DNA from: Bordetella parapertussis
Lineage (GTDB): Bacteria; Pseudomonadota; Gammaproteobacteria; Burkholderiales; Burkholderiaceae_D
Assembly: GCA_945867725.1 (NCBI GenBank)
Contig: CAMBJI010000086.1
Location: 1-7,940, forward strand
Length of the DNA: 7,940 nt
Reading direction: 5' to 3'
Positions 1-6,532 of the stretch are shown here, piece after piece. The position numbers and the translations under genes are program-made. Numbering within the stretch: position 1 is the stretch's first letter; each line of letters starts with the position of its first letter. The notes under the pieces are model-generated. The model was not told the origin of the DNA. It saw only the letters and a program-made list of their open reading frames with translations, and ran no database searches.

Positions 1-111
1 TGATTTGACAGCGTCGCCGTAGTGTACATCGACCACCCAGCAGTTGCCAACCTTATCACCCCGAAGCCAAGCCCGGTGCGGCCAAAAGGCATGGCGATAG
101 CAAATTAATAT
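1..111 (-). other. Left-edge open frame, no gene assigned
   Basis: No gene can be supported here. On the minus strand, the frame of the neighbouring weak ORF (112-429) stays open beyond its TGA at 114-112, as far as the window edge. It reads a protein-like stretch that includes GDKVGNCWVVDVHYGD. On the plus strand there is also a 34-codon stop-to-stop frame (4-108). Neither has a recognisable family or a credible start. The minus-strand stretch may be part of a gene that continues outside the window, or the tail of a gene broken by the TGA. Confidence 0.15.
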
Positions 112-429
112 TCAGCGATCCAGCGAATCAAAATCCTGCTGAGACTGTGCAGAGCAACGCTGACCCTTTGCGGCCAGCGCCTCGTCGCCACTTTCACTCT
201 GCATCGTAATGGCACTATGCCGAACCCCTGCCGAATTGACTGTGCATACCTTTAGCTCATGCTGAATTATGAAACTCGCAATATCTGATTGGCGGGCACT
301 TGAGTTGATGGACTTGAGTTGATGAACTTGAGTCGACGGACCAAAGATCATCGCTCTGCGAGGCCCAACGGTCGTCCTTGTGATCATGTAGTGCTCGTCG
401 TTAGTTTTTTGGGCAAAATGCCACAGCAC
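112..429 (-). CDS. Hypothetical protein, doubtful
   Basis: This is a 105-codon minus-strand frame that I do not recognise. The longest version starts at a GTG (429-427) with no Shine-Dalgarno sequence. An internal ATG at 387-385 (MITRTTVGPRR) is an equally plausible start, also with a poor ribosome site. Composition looks protein-like and soluble, with two cysteines, no signal peptide and no membrane segment. The middle of the frame crosses a 14-bp tandem repeat (298-339). Three copies total 42 bp, so the frame is kept, but losing or gaining one copy would shift it. The frame is also open past the TGA to the window edge, which raises the chance that this is a fragment of a longer gene. It may be a real small gene, a remnant, or a chance ORF. 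Confidence 0.3.
   Translation of the reverse strand: MLWHFAQKTNDEHYMITRTTVGPRRAMIFGPSTQVHQLKSINSSARQSDIASFIIQHELKVCTVNSAGVRHSAITMQSESGDEALAAKGQRCSAQSQQDFDSLDR
298..339. repeat. 14-bp tandem repeat, three copies
   Basis: The unit ACTTGAGTTGATGG is repeated head to tail at 298-311, 312-325 (last base A) and 326-339 (ACTTGAGTCGACGG, two changes). The first two copies differ only at their last base. It lies inside the weak minus-strand frame 112-429. Short exact tandem copies like this can change number by replication slippage. Confidence 0.85.
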
Positions 430-561
430 ATTGCATGCGGTCGCTCGGCAGATGCTAATCCGTTAGTCATCGGGCGGTAAATTGAGCATCACCAAGCGCG
501 TGGGCGCCCGTTTTGTACAGTGACCTTATTGCCGAGTTGGTCGCCGGGAGGGACCGAAGTT

Positions 562-1215
562 ATGAAAAAAATGTACCTGCTTGCTGCTCTGTTGATTTTG
601 TCCAGTAACGCGGCCGCTGCCGGAAAAACAAAACTTGATCGACTACTGTCTGCCGACATGATCGGTCTGCAAAGGGCTTACTTTGAAAAAATTGCCGGCG
701 TGGCCAAACGCATCAGCGATAAACGCCGTCAATATGATATTGGCGGCTGTTTGATAAGCATTGTTGAAGACAACAATAAAACGATCTTGTCCATCGAACT
801 CGAAAACGTTTCAGAACGATGTACTTTTGATACAGCCAATCTTTTTATGCAAGGACCGGCGCACAAACTCACCTTTGCCCGGCTCAATGATGTGAACATA
901 GGCGGTGGCGCAAAAGAAGCATGCCTAGGGTTGTGCGGCAATGCCGCGCCGCCTGTTTATGGGCTAACGGTTCAGACACCGCATGCGATGACGTTGATAG
1001 AATTCGATGCAGAAGTCAGCAATACCGACGCTTCTGCGCATGCAGCAGAACGATTGCGACAGCAATTAGAGAGACGTTTTCCGGGGGTTGAACTGTCAGG
1101 CGACTATCTCGGGAAAAACATTCCTGCCAAAGTTTTTACGGAAATGTGGCTGAAAGAATTTCAGCAGGTGCGGATCACTTCCATTCGATTTGGCTACAAC
1201 ATTTTTAATAACTGA
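562..1215 (+). CDS. Exported four-cysteine protein of unknown function
   Basis: The product is 217 residues and probably periplasmic or secreted. The start is the ATG at 562, because it is preceded by GGGAGGG (546-552) at good spacing and opens a classic signal peptide: MKKMY, a hydrophobic core LLAALLILSS, then NAAAA with signal peptidase I cleavage likely before GKTK (about residue 20). An upstream in-frame ATG at 520 would bury this signal and is rejected. The mature part has exactly four cysteines (in GGCLIS, SERCTF and EACLGLCGN), which suggests two disulfide bonds and fits export. There is no lipobox, no further membrane segment and no catalytic motif that I recognise. Gene length, ribosome site and signal peptide make it a convincing gene, but the family is unknown to me. 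It sits alone on the plus strand, and its stop codon touches antitoxin debris on the other strand. Confidence 0.85.
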   Translation: MKKMYLLAALLILSSNAAAAGKTKLDRLLSADMIGLQRAYFEKIAGVAKRISDKRRQYDIGGCLISIVEDNNKTILSIELENVSERCTFDTANLFMQGPAHKLTFARLNDVNIGGGAKEACLGLCGNAAPPVYGLTVQTPHAMTLIEFDAEVSNTDASAHAAERLRQQLERRFPGVELSGDYLGKNIPAKVFTEMWLKEFQQVRITSIRFGYNIFNN

Positions 1216-1329
1216 TTCACGATCAGGCTGAACTTCCAATTTCACGCCCAGTGCTTTGCAGACAAGGGAAATGGTGTCGAAGCGTGGTTGATCACCCGCT
1301 CTCAGCGGTTCGTAGAGTGACTCGCTGAA
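1216..1329 (-). pseudogene. Antidote-type (HigA-like) antitoxin, C-terminal fragment
   Basis: Read on the minus strand from 1329, the frame gives SESLYEPLRAGDQPRFDTIS and then LVCKALGVKLEVQP. This matches the end of the addiction-module antidote family, whose members typically show a (R)ESLYKAL...GNPRFDTIL.V..ALG.KL pattern in the second half of their helix-turn-helix domain. Such proteins neutralise a RelE/ParE-fold toxin encoded just upstream. Only this C-terminal third remains. The frame has a TGA directly before it (1332-1330), no start codon, and runs on out of the family, antisense to the end of the exported-protein gene, until a stop at 1098-1096. Family assignment is by recalled pattern. 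It cannot be a working antitoxin because the first DNA-binding helices are absent. Confidence 0.6.
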
Positions 1330-1481
1330 TCATGCAAATAGGCCGCAACGCTCTCAGGCACATCCACCATAACCCGCACGCCCAAGCCATCAAGCACTTG
1401 AAAGAGCTTGCCCCACTGAACGGATTCGCTGCCACGTTCAACCTTGCCAAGAAAGTTTTCGCTGACGCCGATACTGCCTGC
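1302..1481 (-). pseudogene. HipB/y4mF-like XRE antitoxin, fragment
   Basis: The minus strand reads AGSIGVSENFLGKVERGSES, then VQWGKLFQVLDGLGVRVMVD and VPES before it degenerates. This is the recognition helix and C-terminal half of a lambda-repressor-type helix-turn-helix domain. The pattern 'vs.nFLgklERG..sv..GKlfqvL.aLGv' is typical of y4mF/HipB-like regulators, which are usually the DNA-binding antitoxins of HipA-type kinases. The N-terminal helices are missing: a TGA (1484-1482) lies directly before the first family-like codon, and on the other side of it the plus strand is already RloA. Similarity ends near 1340, and the frame stops at 1304-1302 inside the other antitoxin remnant. No hipA-like kinase gene is present. 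This is a dead fragment. Confidence 0.65.
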
Positions 1482-2695
1482 TCAGCCTTGTCGCGTCGAA
1501 AGACAAGACCCTGGGAGACACCAACGTCAGGTTCACTGGGCTCAAGGCAGCCCCAGGCCTTTTGCGTAGCGCGGTCGTTTATGGCGCCAATGCCGGGGGC
1601 AAGTCCAACCTCATCAAGGCTCTCCAGTACATGCGCGGCGTGGTACTGGAGTCAGCCACTGCCATCCAGCCCGGCCAAACCTACGGGGTACAGCCTTTCA
1701 GGCTAGATGATCGGTCTGCCAGCGAGGCGACCGAGTTTGAAGTCACCTTCATCGTTGCGGGCGTGCGGTATCAGTACGGCTTTGCAATCACGTCACAGCG
1801 CATTGTTCGCGAGCATCTGCTGGTTTACAAAGCCTTCAAACCGCAACGCTGGTTTGAAAGGCACTTTGATGCCGACAGTGGTGAGGATGTGTACGAATTC
1901 GGCCCCGGCCTGAAAGGTGCCAAGCACTTGTGGGAAGGCGCGACGCGCCCAAATTCCCTGTTTCTCTCGATGGCCGTTCAGCTGAACAGTGAAGCAATGC
2001 GCCCGGTATTCGACTGGTTTGCGACAGCACTCGTGATTTTCAATGAGCAAGCAAAGCTCAGCCCTCAGACTTCGATTCAAATGCTTCAGCAAGCCGAGGG
2101 ACACAAGCAAATCTGCGCTTTTCTCACCGCTGCTGATATCAGCATTTCCGACATCGAGGTCATCACCCGCAAAGTGCCAGGACACGCCGTGCATTTCGAT
2201 CTGGACGCAAACAAGACTGAGGTACGCAGCGAAGAGGTAGAAGAACATCAGCTACGCTTCTCCCATGTGACAGAGCGCGGTAGAGCCGTCTTTGATCTGA
2301 TGGACGAGTCAAACGGCACCCGGAATTTGCTTTTCCTGACGGGGCCGGTACTGGATATTTTGACGAAAGGTTTAACGCTGGTGATCGACGAACTCGATAC
2401 CAGTCTGCACACGCTCTTGGTACGAGAGCTGGTAAGACTATTTCATAGGCCCGACGTCAACACAGGTGGCGCGCAGATCATTTTCACCACGCACGACACA
2501 TCGCTGCTGGATGCCCCCAATTTATTCCGGCGTGACCAAGTATGGTTCATTGAAAAAGACAAGGATCAGGCCTCTACACTCGTGGCACTAGCCGAATTCA
2601 GCCCGCGCAAGAACGAGGCTCTGGAACGCGGCTACCTCATCGGTCGCTACGGAGCCGTCCCCTTCCTGAACCACTCATTGGGATTGCCTAACTGA
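1481..2695 (+). pseudogene. rloA: RloA/AbiLi-type AAA ATPase, N-terminus lost
   Basis: This is an ABC/SMC-like ATPase of the COG1106 (RloA, AbiLi) type, the ATPase half of two-gene phage-defence or abortive-infection modules. It has a Walker A GANAGGKSN (about 1583-1609), an ABC signature-like ESNGTRNLLFL (from about 2306), a Walker B LVIDELD (about 2378-2398), a switch histidine in FTTHD (2492-2494), and the family's C-terminal GYLIGRYGAVPFL. Everything from LSLVASKDKTL onward is present. The first strand, usually about 20 residues with an FRSF-like motif, is missing because the upstream DNA is an antitoxin remnant in the opposite orientation. The only available start is a TTG at 1562, at the edge of Walker A with no good ribosome site, and a product from it would lack the first beta strands of the ATPase. 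It is therefore probably non-functional. It overlaps rloB by one base (TGATG). Confidence 0.85.
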
Positions 2696-2871
2696 TGGCG
2701 CGGGATAACTCGCCCGCAGAGCGTCAAAAGAAGCAGCTCGAGCGAAAGCTAGGCCAGCGCGCCAGTTACGACCGAATACTCATCGTGTCCGAAGGTAGCA
2801 AGACCGAGCCCAACTACTTCAAGGATATCCGTGCTGCCTATCGCTTGCAGACGGCCACCCGCTTCACGTAA
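2695..2871 (+). pseudogene. rloB: RloB/AbiLii-type protein, truncated after 58 codons
   Basis: The ATG overlaps the rloA stop (TGATG), the normal coupled arrangement of this gene pair. The product begins MARDNSPAERQKKQLERKLG, then YDRILIVSEGSKTEPNYFKD. The last part is the hallmark of RloB: the I-x-I-V-x-E-G-x-x-T-E-P-x-Y-F motif of a Toprim-like or nuclease-like domain. RloB proteins usually have roughly 200 residues, but this one stops at TAA (2869-2871) after LQTATRFT. The break lies around 2856-2868, just after the family-like LQTAT. The downstream DNA has no rloB continuation in any frame before the convergent DUF2130 gene begins at 2909. The conserved glutamate of the motif is kept but the rest of the domain is gone, so the protein should be inactive. 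Confidence 0.85.
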
Positions 2872-2908
2872 TGTAATGATATCGATTCAAAAAATAATAC
2901 CCCCTGAC

Positions 2909-4090
2909 TTACTCGACCGCCGATGTCGCATCGCTCTTGAGCTCGGCAAATTTGGCGGACATGGTTGTGTTACCCCTGGTCAGCTTTTTAATTGTTACTT
3001 CCTGTGCCTTGTCGTTCGCCAGGCGCAAATTTCTGTCGGTTCCCAGTAAGGCTTCTTTAGTTTTTTGAAGATGGTCGATCGACTTATCAATTTCATCAAT
3101 CGCAATTTGAAAGCGTCTTGATGCCAATTCATAGTTTTTACTAAATGCAGTCTTGAATGAATCAAGCTCATTTTCGAAATTCGTAACATCGATATTTTGT
3201 GCTTTTACAATCGCAAGTTCTTCCTTGTACTTCAGTGAATTCATCGCCGCATTACGCAACAGCGTAATGATAGTCATGAAGGACTGAGGGCGGACCACAT
3301 ACATCTTCGGGAATCGATGCAAGACATCAACGATTCCCGTGTTGTAGAGCTCACTATCGGGCTCGAGCACGGACACCAAAACCGCATACTCGCAGCCTTT
3401 TTCAGTCCGGTCCTTGTCGAGCTCCTTAAGAAAATCGTCGTTCTTGCTCTTCGTCGTGGTTCGATCTGCCTCATTCTTCATCTCAAACATGATTGAAACA
3501 ATCTCGGTGCCATTCTCATCAAAATCCCGAAAAATATAATCGCCCTTACTACCGTTACGGGCATCGTTATCTTTTTCAAAATAAGCCCTCGGAAACGCTG
3601 TTGCTCGAATGCGATTGAACTCAGTCTCGCAATGCTGCTCCAACGTCTCGCCAAGCATCTTGGTAGACAAACGAGATTTCAGGTCGCGCAAACGCTCGAT
3701 CATGTCATCCCTATCCTTGATCTGAACTTCGTATTTCTCCTGGATGGATTTTTCGGAGAGTTGCTTCGTCAGCGACAAATGATCCAAGCTCGTCTTCAGC
3801 TGATCTCGTTCAATTTCGACAGTACGAACTGCCTCGGATAAAGCCAGTTTTTGATGAATCTCGCTTACAGTAATCTTCGCCTTGAGCTCTTGAATCAAAG
3901 CATCTTTGTCGGCAGTTACTTGAGTCGTGGCGAGCTGAACGGCGTAATTCTTGTCGCGTTCGGCTAACTCAAGTCGCTCACTCAATTGCTGTTCGAAATC
4001 ACGATCGCGCACCTGCTTGAGGATATCTGCGTAACCGGCCTCATCAATCTTAAAATCCTTGGTACAGTGCGGGCATGTTATTTCGTTCAT
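2909..4090 (-). CDS. DUF2130 protein: coiled coil plus nuclease-like domain
   Basis: The product is 393 residues and cytosolic. The start is the ATG at 4090, because AAAGGA (4101-4096) lies five bases before it and the protein then opens with the family's [10 protein letters not shown] longer frame back to 4144 has no family-like residues. Layout: a CPHC pair at residues 6-9 (possibly half of a zinc site), a long coiled coil at about 25-140, a conserved-looking core at about 145-285, and a second helical region at about 285-370. The core contains [21 protein letters not shown] (D184) and MFEMKNE (E203, K205). This D...E-x-K spacing is that of PD-(D/E)XK nucleases, and I recall DUF2130 being grouped with them. 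No biochemical role is established to my knowledge. It is the last gene of the minus-strand cluster, 127 bp after the VWA gene, and converges on the broken rloB. Nuclease activity is inference. Confidence 0.85.
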   Translation of the reverse strand: MNEITCPHCTKDFKIDEAGYADILKQVRDRDFEQQLSERLELAERDKNYAVQLATTQVTADKDALIQELKAKITVSEIHQKLALSEAVRTVEIERDQLKTSLDHLSLTKQLSEKSIQEKYEVQIKDRDDMIERLRDLKSRLSTKMLGETLEQHCETEFNRIRATAFPRAYFEKDNDARNGSKGDYIFRDFDENGTEIVSIMFEMKNEADRTTTKSKNDDFLKELDKDRTEKGCEYAVLVSVLEPDSELYNTGIVDVLHRFPKMYVVRPQSFMTIITLLRNAAMNSLKYKEELAIVKAQNIDVTNFENELDSFKTAFSKNYELASRRFQIAIDEIDKSIDHLQKTKEALLGTDRNLRLANDKAQEVTIKKLTRGNTTMSAKFAELKSDATSAVE

Positions 4091-4101
4091 TTTTTTCCTT
4101 T

Positions 4102-4188
4102 GAGCGCCTCGGCATCCTTCTTGAGGCCATTTGATGTGACTCATGACGTTTTAAAACAAAAAACTCTTTAGGGTAATGGGAGGCGCTC
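4102..4188 (-). promoter_or_regulatory. 9-bp inverted repeat next to the DUF2130 ribosome site
   Basis: GAGCGCCTC (4102-4110) and GAGGCGCTC (4180-4188) are perfect reverse complements 69 bp apart. In the minus-strand transcript the second arm ends directly before the AAAGGA ribosome site of the DUF2130 gene. The first arm lies in the loop of the terminator-like hairpin 4166-4206. Pairing of these arms could affect access to the ribosome site or compete with the hairpin. A 9-bp match is strong for so short a region, but function is unproven. Confidence 0.4.
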
Positions 4189-4206
4189 GGATCTAATGTC
4201 CTAAAG
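4153..4206 (-). terminator. Weak intrinsic terminator-like hairpin after the VWA gene
   Basis: In minus-strand RNA, CTTTAGG (4206-4200) can pair with CCTAAAG (4172-4166) around a 27-nt loop. It is followed at once by a T-rich tract AGTTTTTTGTTTT (4165-4153). The seven-pair stem is AT-rich and the loop is long, so termination would be partial at best. It might separate the DUF2130 gene from the two upstream genes or lower its expression. A 10-bp palindrome GTTTTAAAAC (4148-4157) overlaps the tract. Confidence 0.3.
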
Positions 4207-4217
4207 CGTCCGGTCGA

Positions 4218-5549
4218 TTACTCTCGAGATCCAGATTGACGGCCTTGCTGAATTTTGCGCCGCAAAAAAGCTGCCTTTCCCGATTCGGCACTTTCGCTAA
4301 AGTTCAACGATTCACCATTCTCGGTCAGTCGTGCCGACAGACTATACGAGGAATACATCAATTCTTTTTCCAGGCGCGCCTGATCTTTCTCTGCCAACAG
4401 CTGCCGCATGACAGTAACGGTCTGCATGAGCCAAGGGTTATCACGCGCCCGCAATTCCAGTTCATCCAGCATGCGAGAAATCTTCGACCAATTACGCTGG
4501 TTGGCAGCTCGATAGGCTTCGCGCTGGAGATCGGCAGCCTCGATCTCATCAAACCGCCGGCGCACCATGGGATCATCAGTCATCGCGTCATATTCCACCT
4601 GACTTATCACTGGAAGCGCTGGCAGAGATGCTTCAAACGCATGAACGCCACCTTCAGTATTTTTTGCGCGGATTGAAATGGATAAGGCCGACCCATTGCC
4701 CGAGGCATGTTGAGCTTCGACAGCGCAGTCCATTGGAATGGAAAGTGCAACCCAAGCCTCCGTGTTAGACGCCAGCGAGGGCAAAATCCAAGTATCCGGT
4801 TCGTGCGAAGAGTAAGGGTTGTGAACCGTCCAGCGAGTCGATTCGCTTTGCAGCTTTAAGCTGACTTCTCTCCAGCTCAAAGCACTCAACAATCCGGCTT
4901 CAGCTTCAAGAGGTTCCGACAAATCACTAGCTCGGTCGCCATACATCGCAGTGCCTTGACCAGCGATAGCCATTGCCGTCATGAGGCGCTCATTGAAATC
5001 CAGTCCGATACCCACCGTTGTGGTGGTCACCCCTGCTGCAGCCAGATGAGATACTTGCTCGCAAATCGTGTCGATATTTTGAATCCCGGCATTTGCTTTA
5101 CCATCGGAAAGCAAAACAACGCGGCACATCCGATCCGTGCCACTACGCGGTGCTAACTGCTGGGCTCCCTCAAGCCATCCTGCGTGAAGATTGGTTGATC
5201 CACCCTCGTCAATGCTCGATAGCAGCTCGGGCAGCAATGGTTTGAAATTTTTTACAGCCATCAGGTTAAGCGGCACTGACACCGACTCGTCATACGCCAC
5301 CAGACTGACCTCGTCATCCGCATGCAGCTGATTGACGAACTGCTTAGTAGCCTCTTTTGCAGCATTTAGGCGACTGCCACGCATGGATCCAGAGCGATCA
5401 ATCACCAGCGCCACAGAAAGTGGCGTGCGCGATGAAGATTGGTTAGCTGGTACACCAATGCGAACCAGCACCTCAAGATGAGGTCGATCCGTGTCGACCA
5501 GCGCGGGCCTAAGTGGCGTAATCGAAATATCAAGGTGGGAGGCGGGCAT
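4218..5549 (-). CDS. Cytosolic VWA-domain protein with intact MIDAS
   Basis: The product is 443 residues with no signal peptide or membrane segment, so it should act in the cytosol. Start ATG at 5549; AGGAG lies about six bases upstream. The von Willebrand A domain covers roughly residues 43-225. It carries a complete metal-ion-dependent adhesion site: DRSGSM (D51, S53, S55), the threonine in GGSTNLHAG (T119), and the aspartate in LLSDGKAN (D149). VWA domains bind a divalent metal and a partner's acidic residue, and usually build protein complexes. Residues 230-330 look like a beta-rich accessory domain; about 340-443 are helical and charged and may contact partners. This matches a widespread type of bacterial cytosolic VWA protein without a settled function. 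It follows the MerR-like gene by 51 bp, close enough for one transcript, so it is probably under that regulator's operator. Confidence 0.9.
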   Translation of the reverse strand: MPASHLDISITPLRPALVDTDRPHLEVLVRIGVPANQSSSRTPLSVALVIDRSGSMRGSRLNAAKEATKQFVNQLHADDEVSLVAYDESVSVPLNLMAVKNFKPLLPELLSSIDEGGSTNLHAGWLEGAQQLAPRSGTDRMCRVVLLSDGKANAGIQNIDTICEQVSHLAAAGVTTTTVGIGLDFNERLMTAMAIAGQGTAMYGDRASDLSEPLEAEAGLLSALSWREVSLKLQSESTRWTVHNPYSSHEPDTWILPSLASNTEAWVALSIPMDCAVEAQHASGNGSALSISIRAKNTEGGVHAFEASLPALPVISQVEYDAMTDDPMVRRRFDEIEAADLQREAYRAANQRNWSKISRMLDELELRARDNPWLMQTVTVMRQLLAEKDQARLEKELMYSSYSLSARLTENGESLNFSESAESGKAAFLRRKIQQGRQSGSRE

Positions 5550-5600
5550 AATCTTCTCCTGTCGTATTTTTATGTTCTATCGTTGCTCGGCAAAAAGGCA

Positions 5601-6416
5601 TCATTTGCCTGCAGAGAATTTCTCTAGTTTTTCTTCCATTGTTTGCAAGAGCTGCTGGTGCTGAGCCAGCATCGTCTCTTTCATAACGTTCTGCTCGAAT
5701 TCATGCCGCGATTCGTTTATCTTGTACTTTTCCATCATTTCTAATTGCATATGTTCCAGATTTTTTTGGTGATTCAGGGACTCATGCAACAGCTTTTCAA
5801 AATGTCGATTCGTGTCATGCAATCGCTCAATTAAATCTCTCATTTTGTAGTATCCCTCCTCACTTTTTTGTAACTGATCCATCAGCGCACGCCGCAATTC
5901 CATTACTTCATCTTTCAGATCACGGACACCTCGAATTTCATCCATCAAATCGCGCTTGATGGTTTGCACCTCAGCCAGCACATCCACCACGGCCATCGGC
6001 GGTCGCGCTAGCGAAGACTTTTGGCGCATTGACAGGGAAGACTTTCCGGGGTCCATCGATTTGAACCGCGACACCAACATCTCCGCCGCGTTGGGCAAGG
6101 GAGCGCGCAAACTGGCCTCCAGCTCATCGGTACTACGATGAATGTTTTGTTCCATTGCAAAAGCCAGAGGCAGACCTTTGAGAACCATTCGACGGGCGCT
6201 CAAAAGCTGAGCCAAGTGACGGAAGTGATACGCCGAATCGCGGCCCTGTCGGTCAGGTCGATCCAGCACCCCTTCGGACTGGTAATAGCGAATCAAACGC
6301 TCGTTGGTTTTGTCCGGATCGATCTCCAGCCCGATAGCCGCGGCACAATCGACAGCTGCCTTGGCCAACTCAGCCGCATTTCCGGTGAAAGCTCGGTAAT
6401 GCAATAAAAAATCCAT
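5601..6416 (-). CDS. MerR-like DNA-binding regulator with long coiled coil
   Basis: The product is 271 residues. Residues 35-90 fit the winged helix-turn-helix of the MerR type: TNERLIRYYQSEGVLDRP is the 'tiRYYe..GLL.P.R' hallmark, followed by YHFRHLAQLLSARRMVLKGL. Unlike classical MerR proteins, there are about 35 extra residues before the helix-turn-helix, and no cysteine cluster for metal sensing. Residues 143-268 form a very long, charged, heptad-rich coiled coil, so it probably dimerises or oligomerises through it, like KfrA-type repressors or structural DNA-binding proteins. Start ATG at 6416, with AGGTGG just upstream and the perfect operator-like repeat 6437-6473 about 20 bp away. Self-regulation through that repeat is a strong inference. 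It is the first gene of the minus-strand cluster with the VWA and DUF2130 genes. The effector signal is unknown. Confidence 0.85.
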   Translation of the reverse strand: MDFLLHYRAFTGNAAELAKAAVDCAAAIGLEIDPDKTNERLIRYYQSEGVLDRPDRQGRDSAYHFRHLAQLLSARRMVLKGLPLAFAMEQNIHRSTDELEASLRAPLPNAAEMLVSRFKSMDPGKSSLSMRQKSSLARPPMAVVDVLAEVQTIKRDLMDEIRGVRDLKDEVMELRRALMDQLQKSEEGYYKMRDLIERLHDTNRHFEKLLHESLNHQKNLEHMQLEMMEKYKINESRHEFEQNVMKETMLAQHQQLLQTMEEKLEKFSAGK

Positions 6417-6436
6417 AAGCCACCTGAAAAGTTAAT

Positions 6437-6473
6437 CAACACTGACACTGTCATATTGCCAGTGTCAGTGTTG
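6437..6473 (-). promoter_or_regulatory. Operator: perfect 14-bp inverted repeat
   Basis: CAACACTGACACTG (6437-6450) and CAGTGTCAGTGTTG (6460-6473) are exact reverse complements separated by nine bases. Each arm contains the hexamer ACACTG twice in tandem, so there are four half-site copies. Arm centres are 23 bp apart, about two helical turns. It lies 20 bp before the start codon of the MerR-like gene, the expected place for the binding site of that protein. Confidence 0.8.
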
Positions 6474-6481
6474 GATGTCAA
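6450..6481 (-). promoter_or_regulatory. Candidate promoter of the MerR-like/VWA cluster
   Basis: On the minus strand a perfect -35 box TTGACA (6481-6476) is followed after 20 bases by TATGAC (6455-6450), a 4-of-6 match to the -10 box. Long 19-20-bp spacers are typical of promoters controlled by MerR-family proteins. One arm of the operator lies inside the spacer and the centre of the palindrome falls on the -10 box. A 17-bp-spaced alternative (CAATAT) is a poorer match. Confidence 0.5.
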
Positions 6482-6532
6482 GATGCCAGCGCAAAAATAA
6501 TATGGATGCTTTTAAACTAACTATTTCTGAAG

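Noticed and set aside
503..516. Terminator or operator at the GGGCGCCC palindrome
   Set aside because: Eight bases without a loop and with no useful T-run. It may be chance in a GC-rich spot before the exported-protein gene.
1332..1706. 124-codon plus-strand frame
   Set aside because: It lies antisense to the antitoxin remnant and then out of frame with the clear RloA coding sequence. The apparent peptide has no family features.
1793..2248. 151-codon minus-strand frame opposite RloA
   Set aside because: It is a shadow of the well-supported RloA coding sequence.
2686..2692. Integron attC core site (GCCTAAC)
   Set aside because: The heptamer fits RYYYAAC but lies at the end of the rloA coding sequence with no matching GTTRRRY arm or attC-like fold.
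1562..2695. RloA as an intact gene starting at TTG 1562
   Set aside because: The family-like frame extends upstream to LSLVASKDKTL, and the TTG falls at the edge of Walker A without a ribosome site, so the start is an artefact of truncation.
4091..4144. Upstream extension of the DUF2130 protein by 18 residues
   Set aside because: The strong ribosome site and the family-like MNEITCPHC start support the ATG at 4090.
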